This document shows, one piece after another, positions 1 to 11,088 of a stretch of DNA of 32,514 nucleotides. The stretch is taken from NCBI GenBank assembly GCA_032718475.1, contig JAUCBJ010003389.1, forward strand, positions 1 through 32,514. The letters run 5' to 3'. The stretch's first letter is position 1, and each line of letters starts with the position of its first letter. The DNA comes from Nemertoderma westbladi. Lineage: Eukaryota > Xenacoelomorpha > Nemertodermatida > Nemertodermatidae. Position numbers and translations under genes: made by a program. The notes under the pieces are model-generated. The model was not told the origin of the DNA. It saw only the letters and a list, made by a program, of their open reading frames with translations, and ran no database searches.

Positions 1-3000
1 AGGGGTGGGCGCTACTCCTATCTGTTACCCGAAGGTAGGGGTGGGCGCCACTCCTATCTGCTACCCGAGGGTAGGGGTGGGCGCTACTCCTATCTGATAC
101 CCGAGGGTAGGGGTGGGTGCTACTCCTATCTGTTACCCGAGGGTAGGGGTGGGCGCTACTCCTATCTGTTACCCGAAGGTAGGGGTGGGCGCTACTCCTA
201 TCTGCTACACGAAGGTAGGGGTGGGCGCTACTCCTATCTGCTACCCGAGGGTAGGGGTGGGCGCTACTCCTATCTGCTACCCGAAGGTAGGGGTGGGCGC
301 TACTCCTATCTGCTACCCGAGGGTAGGGGTGGGTGCTACTCCTATCTGCTACCCGAGGGTAGGGGTGGGCGCTACTCCTATCTGCTACCCGAGGGTAGGG
401 GTGGGCGCCACTCCTATCTGCTACCCGAGGGTAGGGGTGGGTGCTACTCCTATCTGCTACCCGAGGGTAGGGGTGAGCGCTACTCCTATCTGCTACCCGA
501 GGGTAGGGGTGGGTGCTACTCCTATCTGCTACCCGAGGGTAGGGGTAGGCGCTACTCCTATCTGCTACCCGAGGGTAGGGGTGGGCGCTACTCCTATCTG
601 CTACCCGAGGGTAGGGGTAGGCGCTACTCCTATCTGCTACCCGAGGGTAGGGGTGGGCGCTACTCCTATCTGCTACCCGAGGGTAGGGGTGGGCGCCACT
701 CCTATCTGCTACATGAGGGTAAGGGTGGGCGCTACTCCTATCTGCTAGCCGACGGTAGGGGTGGGCGCTACTCCTATCTACTACCCGAAGGTAGGGGTGG
801 GCGCTACTCCTATCTGCTACCCGAGGGTAGGGGTGGGAGCTACTCCTATCTGCTACCCGAGGGTAAGGGTGGGCGCTACTCCTATCTGCTAGCCGACGGT
901 AGGGGTGGGCGCTACTCCTATCTACTACCCGAAGGTAGGGGAGGGCGCTACTCCTATCTGTTACCCGAGGGTAGGGATGGGCGCTACTCCTATCTGTTAC
1001 CTGAAGGTAGGGGTGGGTGCTACTCCTATCTGTTACCCGAGGGTAGGGGTGGGAGCTACTCCTATCTGCTACCCTAGGGTAGGGGTGGGTGCTACTCCTA
1101 TCTGCTACCCGAAGGTAGGGGTGGGAGCTACTCCTATCTGCTACCCTAGGGTAGGGGTGGGAGCTACTCCTATCTGCTACCCGAAGGTAGGGGTGGGCGC
1201 TACTCCTATCTGCTACCCGAGGGTAGGGGTGGGCGCTACTCCTATCTGCTACCCGAGGGTAGGGGTGGGCGCTACTCCTATCTGCTACCCGAAGGTTGGG
1301 GAGGGCGCCACTCCTATCTGCTACCCGAAGGTAGGGGTGGGCGCTACTCCTATCTGCTACCCGAGGGTAGGGGTGGGCGCTACTCCTATCTGCTACCCGA
1401 GGGTAGGGGTGGGCGCTACTCCTATCTGCTACCCGAGGGTAGGGGTGGGCGCTACTCCTATCTGCTACCCTATGGTAGGGGTGGGCGCTACTCCTATCTG
1501 CTACCCGAGGGTAGGGGTGGGTGCTACTCCTATCTGCTACCCTAAGGTAGGGGTGGGCGCTACTCCTATCTGCTACCCGAGGGTAGGGGTGGGCGCTACT
1601 CCTATCTGCTACCCGAAGGTAGGAGTGGAGCGCTACTCCTATCTGCTACCCGAAGGTAGGGGTGGGCGCTACTCCTATCTGCTACCCGAGGGTAGGGGTG
1701 GGCGCTACTCCTATCTGCTACCCGAGGGTAGGGGTGGGCGCTACTCCTATCTGCTACCCGAAGGTAAGGGTGGGCGCTACTCATATCTGCTACCCGAGGG
1801 TAGGGGTGGGAGCTACTCCTATCTGCTACCCGAAGGTAAGGGTGGGCGCTACTCATATCTGCTACCCGAGGGTAGGGGTGGGCGCTACTCCTATCTGCTA
1901 CCCGAAGGTAGGAGTGAGCGCTACTCATATCTGCTACCCGAAGGTTGGAGTGGGCGCTACTCCTATCTGCTACCCGAGGGTAGGGGTGGGAGCTACTCCT
2001 ATCTGCTACCCGAGGGTAGGGGTGGGCGCTACTCCTATCTGCTACCCGAAGGTATGGGGTGGGCGCTACTCCTATCTGCTACCCGAGGGTAGGGGTGGGA
2101 GCTACTCCTATCTGCTACCCGAGGGTAGGGGTGGGCGCTACTCCTATCTGCTACCCGAGGGTAGGGGTGGGCGCTACTCCTATCTGCTACCCGAAGGTAT
2201 AGGGGTGGGCGCTACTCCTATCTGCTACCCGAAGGTAGGGGTGGGAGCTACTCCTATCTGCTACCCGAGGGTAGGGGTGGGCGCTACTCCTATCTGCTAC
2301 CCGAAGGTAGGGGTGGGCGCTACTCCTATCTGCTACCCGAGGGTAGGGGTGGGCGCTACTCCTATCTGCTACCCGAGGGTAGGGGTGGGCGCTACTCCTA
2401 TCTGCTACCCGAGGGTAGGGGTGGGCGCTACTCCTACATGCTACCCGAAGGTATAGGGGTGGGCGCTACTCCTATCTGCTACCCGAAGGTATAGGGGTGG
2501 GCGCTACTCCTATCTGCTACCCGAGGGTAGGGGTGGGAGCTACTCCTATCTGCTACCCGAGGGTAGGGGTGGGAGCTACTCCTATCTGCTACCCGAGGGT
2601 AGGGGTGGGCGCTACTCCTATCTGCTACCCGAAGGTTAGGGGTGGGCGCTACTCCTATCTGCTACCCGAGGGTAGGGGTGGGAGCTACTCCTATCTGCTA
2701 CCCGAGGGTAGGGGTGGGAGCTACTCCTATCTGCTACCCGAAGGTAGGGGTGGGCGCTACTCCTATCTGCTACCCGAAGGTAGGGGTGGGCGCTACTCCT
2801 ATCTGCTACCCGAGGGTAGGGGTGGGAGCTACTCCTATCTGCTACCCGAAGGTAGGGGTGGGCGCTACTCCTATCTGCTACCCGAGGGTAGGGGTAGGCG
2901 CTACTCCTATCTGCTACCCGAGGGTAGGGGTGGGCGCTACTCCTATCTGCTACCCGAGGGTAGGGGTGGGAGCTACTCCTATCTGCTACCCGAGGGTAGG

Positions 3001-3815
3001 GGTGGGCGCCACTCCTATCTGCTACCCTAGGGTAGGGGTGGGCGACTACTCCTATCTGCTACCCGAGGGTAGGGGTGGGCGCTACTCCTATCTGCTACCC
3101 GAGGGTAGGGGTGGGAGCTACTCCTATCTGCTACCCGAGGGTAGGGGTGGGCGCTACTCCTATCTGCTACCCGAGGGTAGGGGTGGGAGCTACTCCTATC
3201 TGCTACCCGAAGGTAGGGGTGGGCGCTACTCCTATCTGCTACCCGAGGGTAGGGGTGGGAGCTACTCCTATCTGCTACCCGAGGGTAGGGGTGGGCGCCA
3301 CTCCTATCTGCTACCCTAGGGTAGTGGTGGGCGACACTCCTATCTGCTACCCGAGGGTAGGGGTGGGCGCTACTCCTATCTGCTACCCGAGGGTAGGGGT
3401 GGGAGCTACTCCTATCTGCTACCCGAGGGTAGGGGTGGGCGCTACTCCTATCTGCTACCCGAGGGTAGGGGTGGGCGCCACTCCTATCTGCTACCCTAGG
3501 GTAGTGGTGGGCGACTACTCCTATCTGCTACCCGAGGGTAGGGGTGGGCGCTACTCCTATCTGCTACCCGAGGGTAGGGGTGGGAGCTACTCCTATCTGC
3601 TACCCGAAGGTATAGGGGTGGGCGCTACTCCTATCTGCTACCCGAGGGTAGGGGTGGGAGCTACTCCTATCTGCTACCCGAGGGTAGGGGTGGGCGCTAC
3701 TCCTATCTGCTACCCGAGGGTAGGGGTGGGCGCTACTCCTATCTGCTACCCGAGGGTAGGGGTGGGCGCTACTCCTATCTGCTACCCGAGGGTAGGGGTA
3801 GGCGCTACTCCTATC
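1..3815. repeat. Minisatellite array A, 36-bp G-rich unit, about 106 copies, open at left edge
   Basis: Head-to-tail 36-bp unit containing GGTAGGGGTGGGCGCTACTC followed by CTATCTGCTACCCGAG. Common variants are GAGGGTAG versus GAAGGTAG, GGGCGC versus GGGAGC or GGGTGC, CTACTCC versus CCACTCC, and CCCTAG in place of CCCGAG. A few units carry small insertions (for example GGTATAGGGG at 2197, 2451 and 2488, and GGAGCGC near 1627). The unit has three G-runs within 13 nt and CTACCC/GGGTAG arms that can pair. Because 36 is a multiple of three, all frames stay open for long stretches and encode GATPICYPRVGV-type repeats. The listed frames start at GTG, pass between frames at indels and contain TAG in variant units, so I treat them as non-coding. 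The array runs off the left edge and ends at the SINE. Confidence 0.97.
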
Positions 3816-3955
3816 ACAAGTTTTTCTCCCAGTAATTCAACTGGTCCTCATTATATCGACCCCAGTGGATGAAAAGCCGAGTGAACCCTGGCGGGGCTGA
3901 ACCTACAACCAATAGATTGAGGGCCCGGCGCCTCAACCATCTGAGCTACCCCGCC
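3816..3955 (-). mobile_element. tRNA-derived SINE, reverse orientation, 3' end fused to array A
   Basis: Read on the minus strand from 3955, the sequence starts GGCGGGGTAGCTCAGATGG, a tRNA-like 5' end with a good Pol III A box (plus-strand 3932-3948). A B-box-like AGGTTCAGCCCC follows (3893-3904), and a CCCCGCC complements the first seven bases. After the tRNA-like head comes a non-tRNA body containing TTTCATCCACTGGGGTCGAT and GAGGACCAGTTG. From memory, such a body (TTTCATCC then GGGGTCGATA then ACCAGTT) occurs in SINEs of molluscs and other invertebrates; I cannot name the family without a search. The tRNA part is degenerate (imperfect D stem, shortened T arm), so it is not a working tRNA gene. 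The 3' end passes directly into array A and no target-site duplication can be recognised. Confidence 0.72.
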
Positions 3956-4319
3956 TATAATTAATTACATCGAAGATTGTTATTGGCCTTCAAATATTTG
4001 GCAACAAGGGCCAACAAAGGTTGAAATGGCGGTGACCGTTATGCTAAACTATAGCCAACTACTCACTCTGTACTGTAGATACTATATGTGAAAGAACAAA
4101 ACTACACACAACACTGCGAAGCAGGGCTTTTTTTTCAAAATGTCCGCTGTGAAAAGTTTCTAAACGGTGAGGAAAAATTTAGAAAATCTCTAATTTGTTT
4201 AGAAAACCAAAATAATTTGCCCAATGACGAATTTGAAAAATTTGAATTTGAATTTTGAAAAGTAGGCCATGTATTAGTTCCTGTATTGCTTTGTTTTCTA
4301 CTTTATTCAACCATAAGGT
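3956..4319. other. AT-rich single-copy spacer, no gene seen
   Basis: AT-rich sequence with homopolymer runs (TTTTTTTT near 4129-4136) and a low-complexity stretch of repeated TTTGAA and AAATTTGAA words around 4229-4260. I see no credible reading frame, RNA gene or mobile-element terminus. Confidence 0.6.
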
Positions 4320-4709
4320 ATTGTACTGGTAAGTCGTATGTCGTATATGTCATAAGTCAAAATAAATTATGGAACACATTGGTTTCAATTAAATGGGAGC
4401 GCTTCCACTGGTATGTCATAAGTCGTTTGTTACGACTCATGAGTCGAAAGTGATTATGTCCCATGTTCCATCTTTTGACATACGACTCATGAGTTATATC
4501 CGGCAAGAGGCCTGTCATTAGTTCTTTGGGTACCAGCAAGCCAGAAAATATTGTACAGCAATTTATGGTGTTCCATTAAATGTTAGGCGCATCTTATATT
4601 TTTTAAGAAAGGACTTATGACTTACCAGTATAGAGCACGGGAGATATATGCCTACTTTTGACATCAACGGACTTGACAATATCTGAAAGCGACTTATGAC
4701 ATACGACTC
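4320..4709. repeat. Inverted-repeat-rich segment upstream of array B, candidate seed
   Basis: Many related short words occur in both orientations. GTATGTCATAAGTCG (4411-4425) is the exact reverse complement of 4690-4704. CGACTCATGAGTCG (4433-4446) is a perfect 14-bp palindrome, and GACTCATGAGT recurs near 4484 and 4705. CTGGTAAGTC near 4326 is mirrored by GACTTACCAG near 4619. GCGCTTCCACTGGTA (4399-4413) nearly equals the reverse complement of the array B motif TACCAGTGGAGCGC. The last copy, CATGAGTTACCAGTGG at 4709, runs straight into the first array B unit. No convincing coding frame was found here; a short minus-strand frame at 4357-4539 reads through the repeats. Confidence 0.65.
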
Positions 4710-5112
4710 ATGAGTTACCAGTGGTGCGCGGGCCTACGTAATGAGTTACCAGTGGAGCGCGGGCCTACGTAATGAGTTACCAGTGGGGCGCGGGCCTACG
4801 TAATGAGTTACCAATGGAGCGCGGGCCTACGTAATGAGTTACCAATGGAGCGCGGGCCTACGTAATGAGTTACCAATAAGGCGCGGGCCTACGTAATGAG
4901 TTACCAATGAGGCGCGGACCTACGTAATGAGTTACCAATAAGGCGCGGGCCTACGTAATGAGTTACCAATGAGGCGCGGACCTACGTAATGAGTTATCAA
5001 TGAGGCGCGGGCCTACGTAATGAGTTACCAATAAGGCGCGGGCCTACGTAATGAGTTACCAATGAGGCGCGGACCTACGTAATGAGTTACCAATAAGGCG
5101 CGGGCCTACGTA

Positions 5113-6290
5113 ATGAGTTACCAATGGAGCGCGGGCCTACGTAATGAGTTACCAGTGGGGCGCGGGCCTACGTAATGAGTTACCAATGAGGCGCGGGCCT
5201 ACGTAATGAGTTACCAATGATGCGCGGGCCTACGTAATGAGTTACCAATGAGGCGCGGGCCTACGTAATGAGTTACCAATGAGGCGCGGGCCTACGTAAT
5301 GAGTTACCAATGAGGCGCGGGCCTACGTAATGAGTTACCAATGAGGCGCGGGCCTACGTAATGAGTTACCAATGAGGCGCGGGCCTACGTAATGAGTTAC
5401 CAATGAGGCGCGGGCCTACGTAATGAGTTACCAATGAGGCGCGGGCCTACGTAATGAGTTACCAGTGGGACTCGGGCCTACGTAATGAGTTACCAGTGGG
5501 GCGCGGGCCTACGTAATGAGTTACCAGTGGGGCGCGGGCCTACGTAATGAGTTACCAGTGGGGCGCGGGCCTACGTAATGAGTTACCAGTGGGGCGCGGG
5601 CCTACGTAATGAGTTACCAGTGGGACGCGGGCCTACGTAATGAGTTACCAGTGGGGCGCGGGCCTACGTAATGAGTTACCAGTGGGGCGCGGGCCTACGT
5701 AATGAGTTACCAATGGAGCGCGGGCCTACGTAATGAGTTACCAGTGGGGCGCGGGCCTACGTAATGAGTTACCAATGAGGCGCGGGCCTACGTAATGAGT
5801 TACCAATGATGCGCGGGCCTACGTAATGAGTTACCAATGAGGCGCGGGCCTACGTAATGAGTTACCAATGAGGCGCGGGCCTACGTAATGAGTTACCAAT
5901 GAGGCGCGGGCCTACGTAATGAGTTACCAATGAGGCGCGGGCCTACGTAATGAGTTACCAATGAGGCGCGGGCCTACGTAATGAGTTACCAATGAGGCGC
6001 GGGCCTACGTAATGAGTTACCAATGAGGCGCGGGCCTACGTAATGAGTTACCAGTGGGACTCGGGCCTACGTAATGAGTTACCAGTGGGGCGCGGGCCTA
6101 CGTAATGAGTTACCAGTGGGGCGCGGGCCTACGTAATGAGTTACCAGTGGGGCGCGGGCCTACGTAATGAGTTACCAGTGGGGCGCGGGCCTACGTAATG
6201 AGTTACCAGTGGGACGCGGGCCTACGTAATGAGTTACCAGTGGGGCGCGGGCCTACGTAATGAGTTACCAGTGGGGTTCGGGCCTACGTA
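5113..6290. repeat. Higher-order duplication in array B, two 19-unit blocks (589 bp each)
   Basis: The order of core variants from 5113 to 5701 (GGAG, GGGG, GAGG, GATG, seven GAGG, then the rare GGGACTCGG, four GGGG, GGGACGCGG, GGGG) is repeated from 5702 to 6290. Only the final unit differs (GGGGTTCGG). The offset is exactly 19 units. A partial third version, with GATG, five GAGG and GGGACTCGG, lies near 8000-8205. Confidence 0.85.
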
Positions 6291-8379
6291 ATGAGTTACC
6301 AGTGGGGCGCGGGCCTACGTAATGAGTTACCAGTGGGACGCGGGCCTACGTAATGAGTTACCAGTGGGGTTCGGGCCTACGTAATGAGTTACCAGTGGGG
6401 CGCGGGCCTACGTAATGAGTTACCAATAAGGCGCGGGCCTACGTAATGAGTTACCAATGAGGCGCGGGCCTACGTAATGAGTTACCAATGAGGCGCGGGT
6501 CTACGTAATGAGTTACCAATGAGGCGCGGGCCTACGTAATGAGTTACCAATAAGGCGCGGGCCTACGTAATGAGTTACCAATGAGGCGCGGGCCTACGTA
6601 ATGAGTTACCAATAAGGCGCGGGCCTACGTAATGAGTTACCAATGAGGCGCGGGCCTACGTAATGAGTTACCAATGAGGCGCGGGCCTACGTAATGAGTT
6701 ACCAGTGAGGCGCGGGCCTACGTAATGAGTTACCAGTGAGGCGCGGGCCTACGTAATGAGTTACCAGTGGGGCGCGGGCCTACGTAATGAGTTACCAGTG
6801 GGGCGCGGGCCTACGTAATGAGTTACCAATGAGGCGCGGGCCTACGTAATGAGTTACCAATGAGGCGCGGGCCTACGTAATGAGTTACCAATGAGGCGCG
6901 GGCCTACGTAATGAGTTACCAATGGAGCGCGGGCCTACGTAATGAGTTACCAATGAGGCGCGGGCCTACGTAATGAGTTACCAATGAGGCGCGGGCCTAC
7001 GTAATGAGTTACCAATGAGGCGCGGGCCTACGTAATGAGTTACCAGTGGGGCGCGGGCCTACGTAATGAGTTACCAATGAGGCGCGGGCCTACGTAATGA
7101 GTTACCAATGAGGCGCGGGCCTACGTAATGAGTTACCAATGAGGCGCGGGCCTACGTAATGAGTTACCAGTGGGGCGCGGGCCTACGTAATGAGTTACCA
7201 ATGGAGCGCGGGCCTACGTAATGAGTTACCAATGAGGCGCGGGCCTACGTAATGAGTTACCAATGAGGCGCGGGCCTACGTAATGAGTTACCAATGAGGC
7301 GCGGGCCTACGTAATGAGTTACCAGTGGGGCGCGGGCCTACGTAATGAGTTACCAATGGAGCGCGGGCCTACGTAATGAGTTACCAATGAGGCGCGGGCC
7401 TACGTAATGAGTTACCAGTGGGGCGCGGGCCTACGTAATGAGTTACCAATGGAGCGCGGGCCTACGTAATGAGTTACCAATGAGGCGCGGGCCTACGTAA
7501 TGAGTTACCAATGAGGCGCGGGCCTACGTAATGAGTTACCAGTGGGGCGCGGGCCTACGTAATGAGTTACCAATGGAGCGCGGGCCTACGTAATGAGTTA
7601 CCAGTGGGGCGCGGGCCTACGTAATGAGTTACCAGTGGGGCGCGGGCCTACGTAATGAGTTACCAATGAGGCGCGGGCCTACGTAATGAGTTACCAATGA
7701 GGCGCGGGCCTACGTAATGAGTTACTAATGAGGCGCGGGCCTACGTAATGAGTTACCAGTGGGGCGCGGGTCTACGTAATGAGTTACCAATGGGGCGCGG
7801 GCCTACGTAATGAGTTACCAATGAGGCGCGGGCCTACGTAATGAGTTACCAATAAGGCGTGGGCCTACGTAATGAGTTACCAATAAGGCGCGGGCCTACG
7901 TAATGAGTTACCAATGAGGCGCGGGCCTACGTAATGAGTTACCAATGGGGCGCGGGCCTACGTAATGAATTACCAATGAGGCGCGGGCCTACGTAATGAG
8001 TTACCAATGATGCGCGGGCCTACGTAATGAGTTACCAATGAGGCGCGGGCCTACGTAATGAGTTACCAATGAGGCGCGGGCCTACGTAATGAGTTACCAA
8101 TGAGGCGCGGGCCTACGTAATGAGTTACCAATGAGGCGCGGGCCTACGTAATGAGTTACCAATGAGGCGCGGGCCTACGTAATGAGTTACCAGTGGGACT
8201 CGGACCTACGTAATGAGTTACCAATGAGGCGCGGGCCTACGTAATGAGTTACCAATGAGGCGCGGGCCTACGTAATGAGTTACCAATGAGGCGCGGGCCT
8301 ACGTAATGAGTTACCAATGAGGCGCGGGCCTACGTAATGAGTTACCAATGAGGCGCGGGCCTACGTAATGAGTTACCAA

Positions 8380-9894
8380 TGAGGCGCGGGCCTACGTAAT
8401 GAGTTACCAATGAGGCGCGGGCCTACGTAATGAGTTACCAATGAGGCGCGGACCTACGTAATGAGTTACCAATGAGGCGCGGGCCTACGTAATGAGTTAC
8501 CAATGAGGCGCGGGCCTACGTAATGAGTTACCAGTGGGGCGCGGGCTACGTAATGAGTTACCAATAAGGCGCGGGCCTACGTAATGAGTTACCAGTGGGG
8601 CGCGGGCATACGTAATGAGTTACCAATGATGCGCGGGCCTACGTAATGAGTTACCAATGAGGCGCGGGCCTACGTAATGAGTTACCAATGATGCGCGGGC
8701 CTACGTAATGAGTTACCAATGATGCGCGGGCCTACGTAATGAGTTACCAGTGGGGCGCGGGTCTACGTAATGAGTTACCAATAAGGCGCGGGCCTACGTA
8801 ATGAGTTACCAATGGAGCGCGGGCCTACGTAATGAGTTACCAATGATGCGCGGGCCTACGTAATGAGTTACCAATGATGCGCGGGCCTACGTAATGAGTT
8901 ACCAGTGGGGCGCGGGCCTACGTAATGAGTTACCAATGATGCGCGGGCCTACGTAATGAGTTACCAATGATGCGCGGGCCTACGTAATGAGTTACCAATG
9001 AGGCGCGGGCCTACGTAATGAGTTACCAATGAGGCGCGGGCCTACGTAATGAGTTACCAATGATGCGCGGGCCTACGTAATGAGTTACCAATGATGCGCG
9101 GGCCTACGTAATGAGTTACCAGTGGGGCGCGGGCCTACGTAATGAGTTACCAATGATGCGCGGGCCTACGTAATGAGTTACCAATGATGCGCGGGCCTAC
9201 GTAATGAGTTACCAATGAGGCGCGGGCCTACGTAATGAGTTACCAATGAGGCGCGGGCCTACGTAATGAGTTACCAATGAGGCGCGGACCTACGTAATGA
9301 GTTACCAATGAGGCGCGGGCCTACGTAATGAGTTACCAATGAGGCGCGGGCCTACGTAATGAGTTACCAGTGGGGCGCGGGCTACGTAATGAGTTACCAA
9401 TAAGGCGCGGGCCTACGTAATGAGTTACCAGTGGGGCGCGGGCATACGTAATGAGTTACCAATGATGCGCGGGCCTACGTAATGAGTTACCAATGAGGCG
9501 CGGGCCTACGTAATGAGTTACCAATGATGCGCGGGCCTACGTAATGAGTTACCAATGATGCGCGGGCCTACGTAATGAGTTACCAGTGGGGCGCGGGTCT
9601 ACGTAATGAGTTACCAATAAGGCGCGGGCCTACGTAATGAGTTACCAATGGAGCGCGGGCCTACGTAATGAGTTACCAATGATGCGCGGGCCTACGTAAT
9701 GAGTTACCAATGATGCGCGGGCCTACGTAATGAGTTACCAGTGGGGCGCGGGCCTACGTAATGAGTTACCAATGATGCGCGGGCCTACGTAATGAGTTAC
9801 CAATGATGCGCGGGCCTACGTAATGAGTTACCAATGAGGCGCGGGCCTACGTAATGAGTTACCAATGAGGCGCGGGCCTACGTAATGAGTTACC
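8380..9894. repeat. Higher-order duplication in array B, 836-bp period (27 units)
   Basis: Rare markers recur 836 bp apart: GCGCGGACC (8451 and 9287), the 30-bp unit with GGGCTACG (8541 and 9377), GGGCATACG (near 8605 and 9441) and GGGTCTACG (near 8760 and 9596). The spacing is 27 units less the one deleted base. The match holds for roughly 680 bp (about 8380-9058 against 9216-9894). Confidence 0.82.
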
Positions 9895-10287
9895 AGTGGG
9901 GCGCGGGCCTACGTAATGAGTTACCAGTGGGGCGCGGGCCTACGTAATGAGTTACCAGTGGGGCGCGGGCCTACGTAATGAGTTACCAATGATGCGCGGG
10001 CCTACGTAATGAGTTACCAATGATGCGCGGGCCTACGTAATGAGTTACCAGTGGGGCGCGGGCCTACGTAATGAGTTACCAATGATGCGCGGGCCTACGT
10101 AATGAGTTACCAATGATGCGCGGGCCTACGTAATGAGTTACCAATGAGGCGCGGGCCTACGTAATGAGTTACCAATGAGGCGCGGGCCTACGTAATGAGT
10201 TACCAGTGGGGCGCGGGCCTACGTAATGAGTTACCAGTGGGGCGCGGGCCTACGTAATGAGTTACCAGTGGGGCGCGGGCCTACGTA

Positions 10288-10593
10288 ATCTTAAATATCA
10301 ACGAAATATTAAACTAATAAAGACCTATATTTTTGACTGACTATTAATTTGTTGTCACAAATTCCACAATGGAATCCTAAGTAAATGAAATGCCCATCTC
10401 CATCAATACCAGTAAATCACGAAGGGGAGCGAAGAGCGGCAGTGCGACTGGAGCAATATTGGTAATTTATGTAGAAGACTTGGGAGCGAATATAAAAAAA
10501 ATAACATAATTAGCAAGTCGTAAGTAAGACTTGATTACTAGAGGGGTCTACTATTGAATTCTATTGAATAGGCCGAAACTGCAGAGAAGTATA
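10288..10593. other. AT-rich spacer right of array B, no gene seen
   Basis: No reading frame of note. It holds one hairpin-like motif, CAAGTC-8 nt-GACTTG (10514-10533). The 11-bp word AGCAAGTCGTA (10512-10522) recurs at 10620-10630, next to the Helitron-like end. Confidence 0.55.
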
Positions 10594-10782
10594 CTAGAGA
10601 CGGGCCTAGAGGCCCGTGAAGCAAGTCGTAGGAGACAGTACGAGTCAAGTAAAAGCTTTTTGTTCTGTCTGATAATCAATTAGTGTGAGGGTAGTCCCGG
10701 TGGTCTACGAGAAATTTTCTAGACAACTTCAAACTGTAATTATTATGTTGTAATCATCTAATGAATTATAAAAGCTGTTGTG
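10594..10782 (-). mobile_element. Helitron-like 3' terminal segment, minus strand
   Basis: Read on the minus strand, a 6-bp stem hairpin (GGGCCT, 2-nt loop, AGGCCC; plus 10602-10615) is followed by four bases and then CTAG (10594-10597), with T as the next base. A short GC-rich hairpin a few bases before a terminal CTRR, followed by T, is the standard 3' end of Helitrons. The interior (10640-10782) matches, in inverted orientation, a block at 11089-11232. No Rep/helicase coding sequence is present, so this would be a non-autonomous element or a fragment. The 5' TC end is not identified. Confidence 0.55.
10640..10782. repeat. Inverted repeat, left arm
   Basis: Contains AAGCTTTTTGTTCTGTCTGA, then a GTAGTCCCGGTG-like stretch, then TTATTATGTTGTAATCATCT. 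The reverse complement of 11089-11232 gives the same order of blocks with scattered substitutions and small gaps. The two arms enclose about 306 bp of AT-rich sequence. Confidence 0.85.
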
Positions 10783-11088
10783 ATTATAGAAGATAGAGAG
10801 CAGTTAGCGAAATGATTATTTTGTTCTATCGGATAGAGTAGTCAGAGAGGAGTCGAGGTGTCAATTGATTAATAATAATAACATCAGTTGTCATGAATTC
10901 AATACAATCGCGCACAAGAAGTGAGAAGACAAATTTGTTCTTATTTTTGTAATAAATAAAACAAGTTGAGATGTTTCAATGTAAACCGCGATTATCAATA
11001 ATTTACACTGTTCAATGTAAACCACGATATTAATTAAATACAACAATTATATTATTATTATAGCAGATTTTTATATTTCAAACTCTCC
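10783..11088. other. AT-rich spacer between inverted-repeat arms
   Basis: No coding frame. It carries two tandem copies of a roughly 37-bp segment around TTCAATGTAAACC (about 10974-11036), the second diverged and partly shortened. Confidence 0.6.

Larger units (their letters stand above)
4710..10287. repeat. Minisatellite array B, 31-bp CpG-rich unit, about 180 copies
   Basis: The unit is ATGAGTTACCA, then a variable core, then GCGCGGGCCTACGTA. The span of 5578 bp equals 178 units of 31 bp plus two of 30 bp, and two single-base deletions (GCGGGCTACG at 8541 and 9377) are visible, so 180 units fit. Variation is concentrated in the core (CAATGAGG, CAGTGGGG, CAATGGAG, CAATAAGG, CAATGATG, GGGACTCGG, GGGGTTCGG), while flanking bases are nearly invariant. 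Each unit has three CpGs and one TACGTA palindrome. Frequent stops and the 31-bp period, which rotates the frame, argue against coding. The first unit grows out of flanking sequence with matching words; the last ends abruptly before CTTAAATATC. Confidence 0.97.

Noticed and set aside
113-3872. Long frames in array A encoding GATPICYPRVGV and RYSYLLPEGRGG repeats
   Set aside because: They start at GTG, several frames are open at once because the unit is 36 bp, indels switch between frames and variant units bring TAG stops. No signal peptide, flanking domain or start context supports a repetitive protein.
3884-3955. Functional tRNA gene on the minus strand
   Set aside because: A box and acceptor-like pairing are present, but the D stem is imperfect, the T arm is shortened and a SINE body follows. 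It is a tRNA-derived SINE head.
4357-4539. 60-aa minus-strand frame (MLVPKELMTGLLPDI)
   Set aside because: It is short, passes through the inverted-repeat-rich segment and shows no domain or start context.
4710-10287. CRISPR-like pattern of constant and variable parts in array B
   Set aside because: The variable core is only about 9 nt, takes few forms that recur many times and there are no cas genes or leader; the context is eukaryotic. It is a minisatellite with variant units.
10514-10541. Third Helitron-like 3' end (CAAGTC hairpin then CTAG)
   Set aside because: The stem is AT-rich with an 8-nt loop, the base after CTAG is A rather than T and the neighbouring words do not match the other two ends in the right order.
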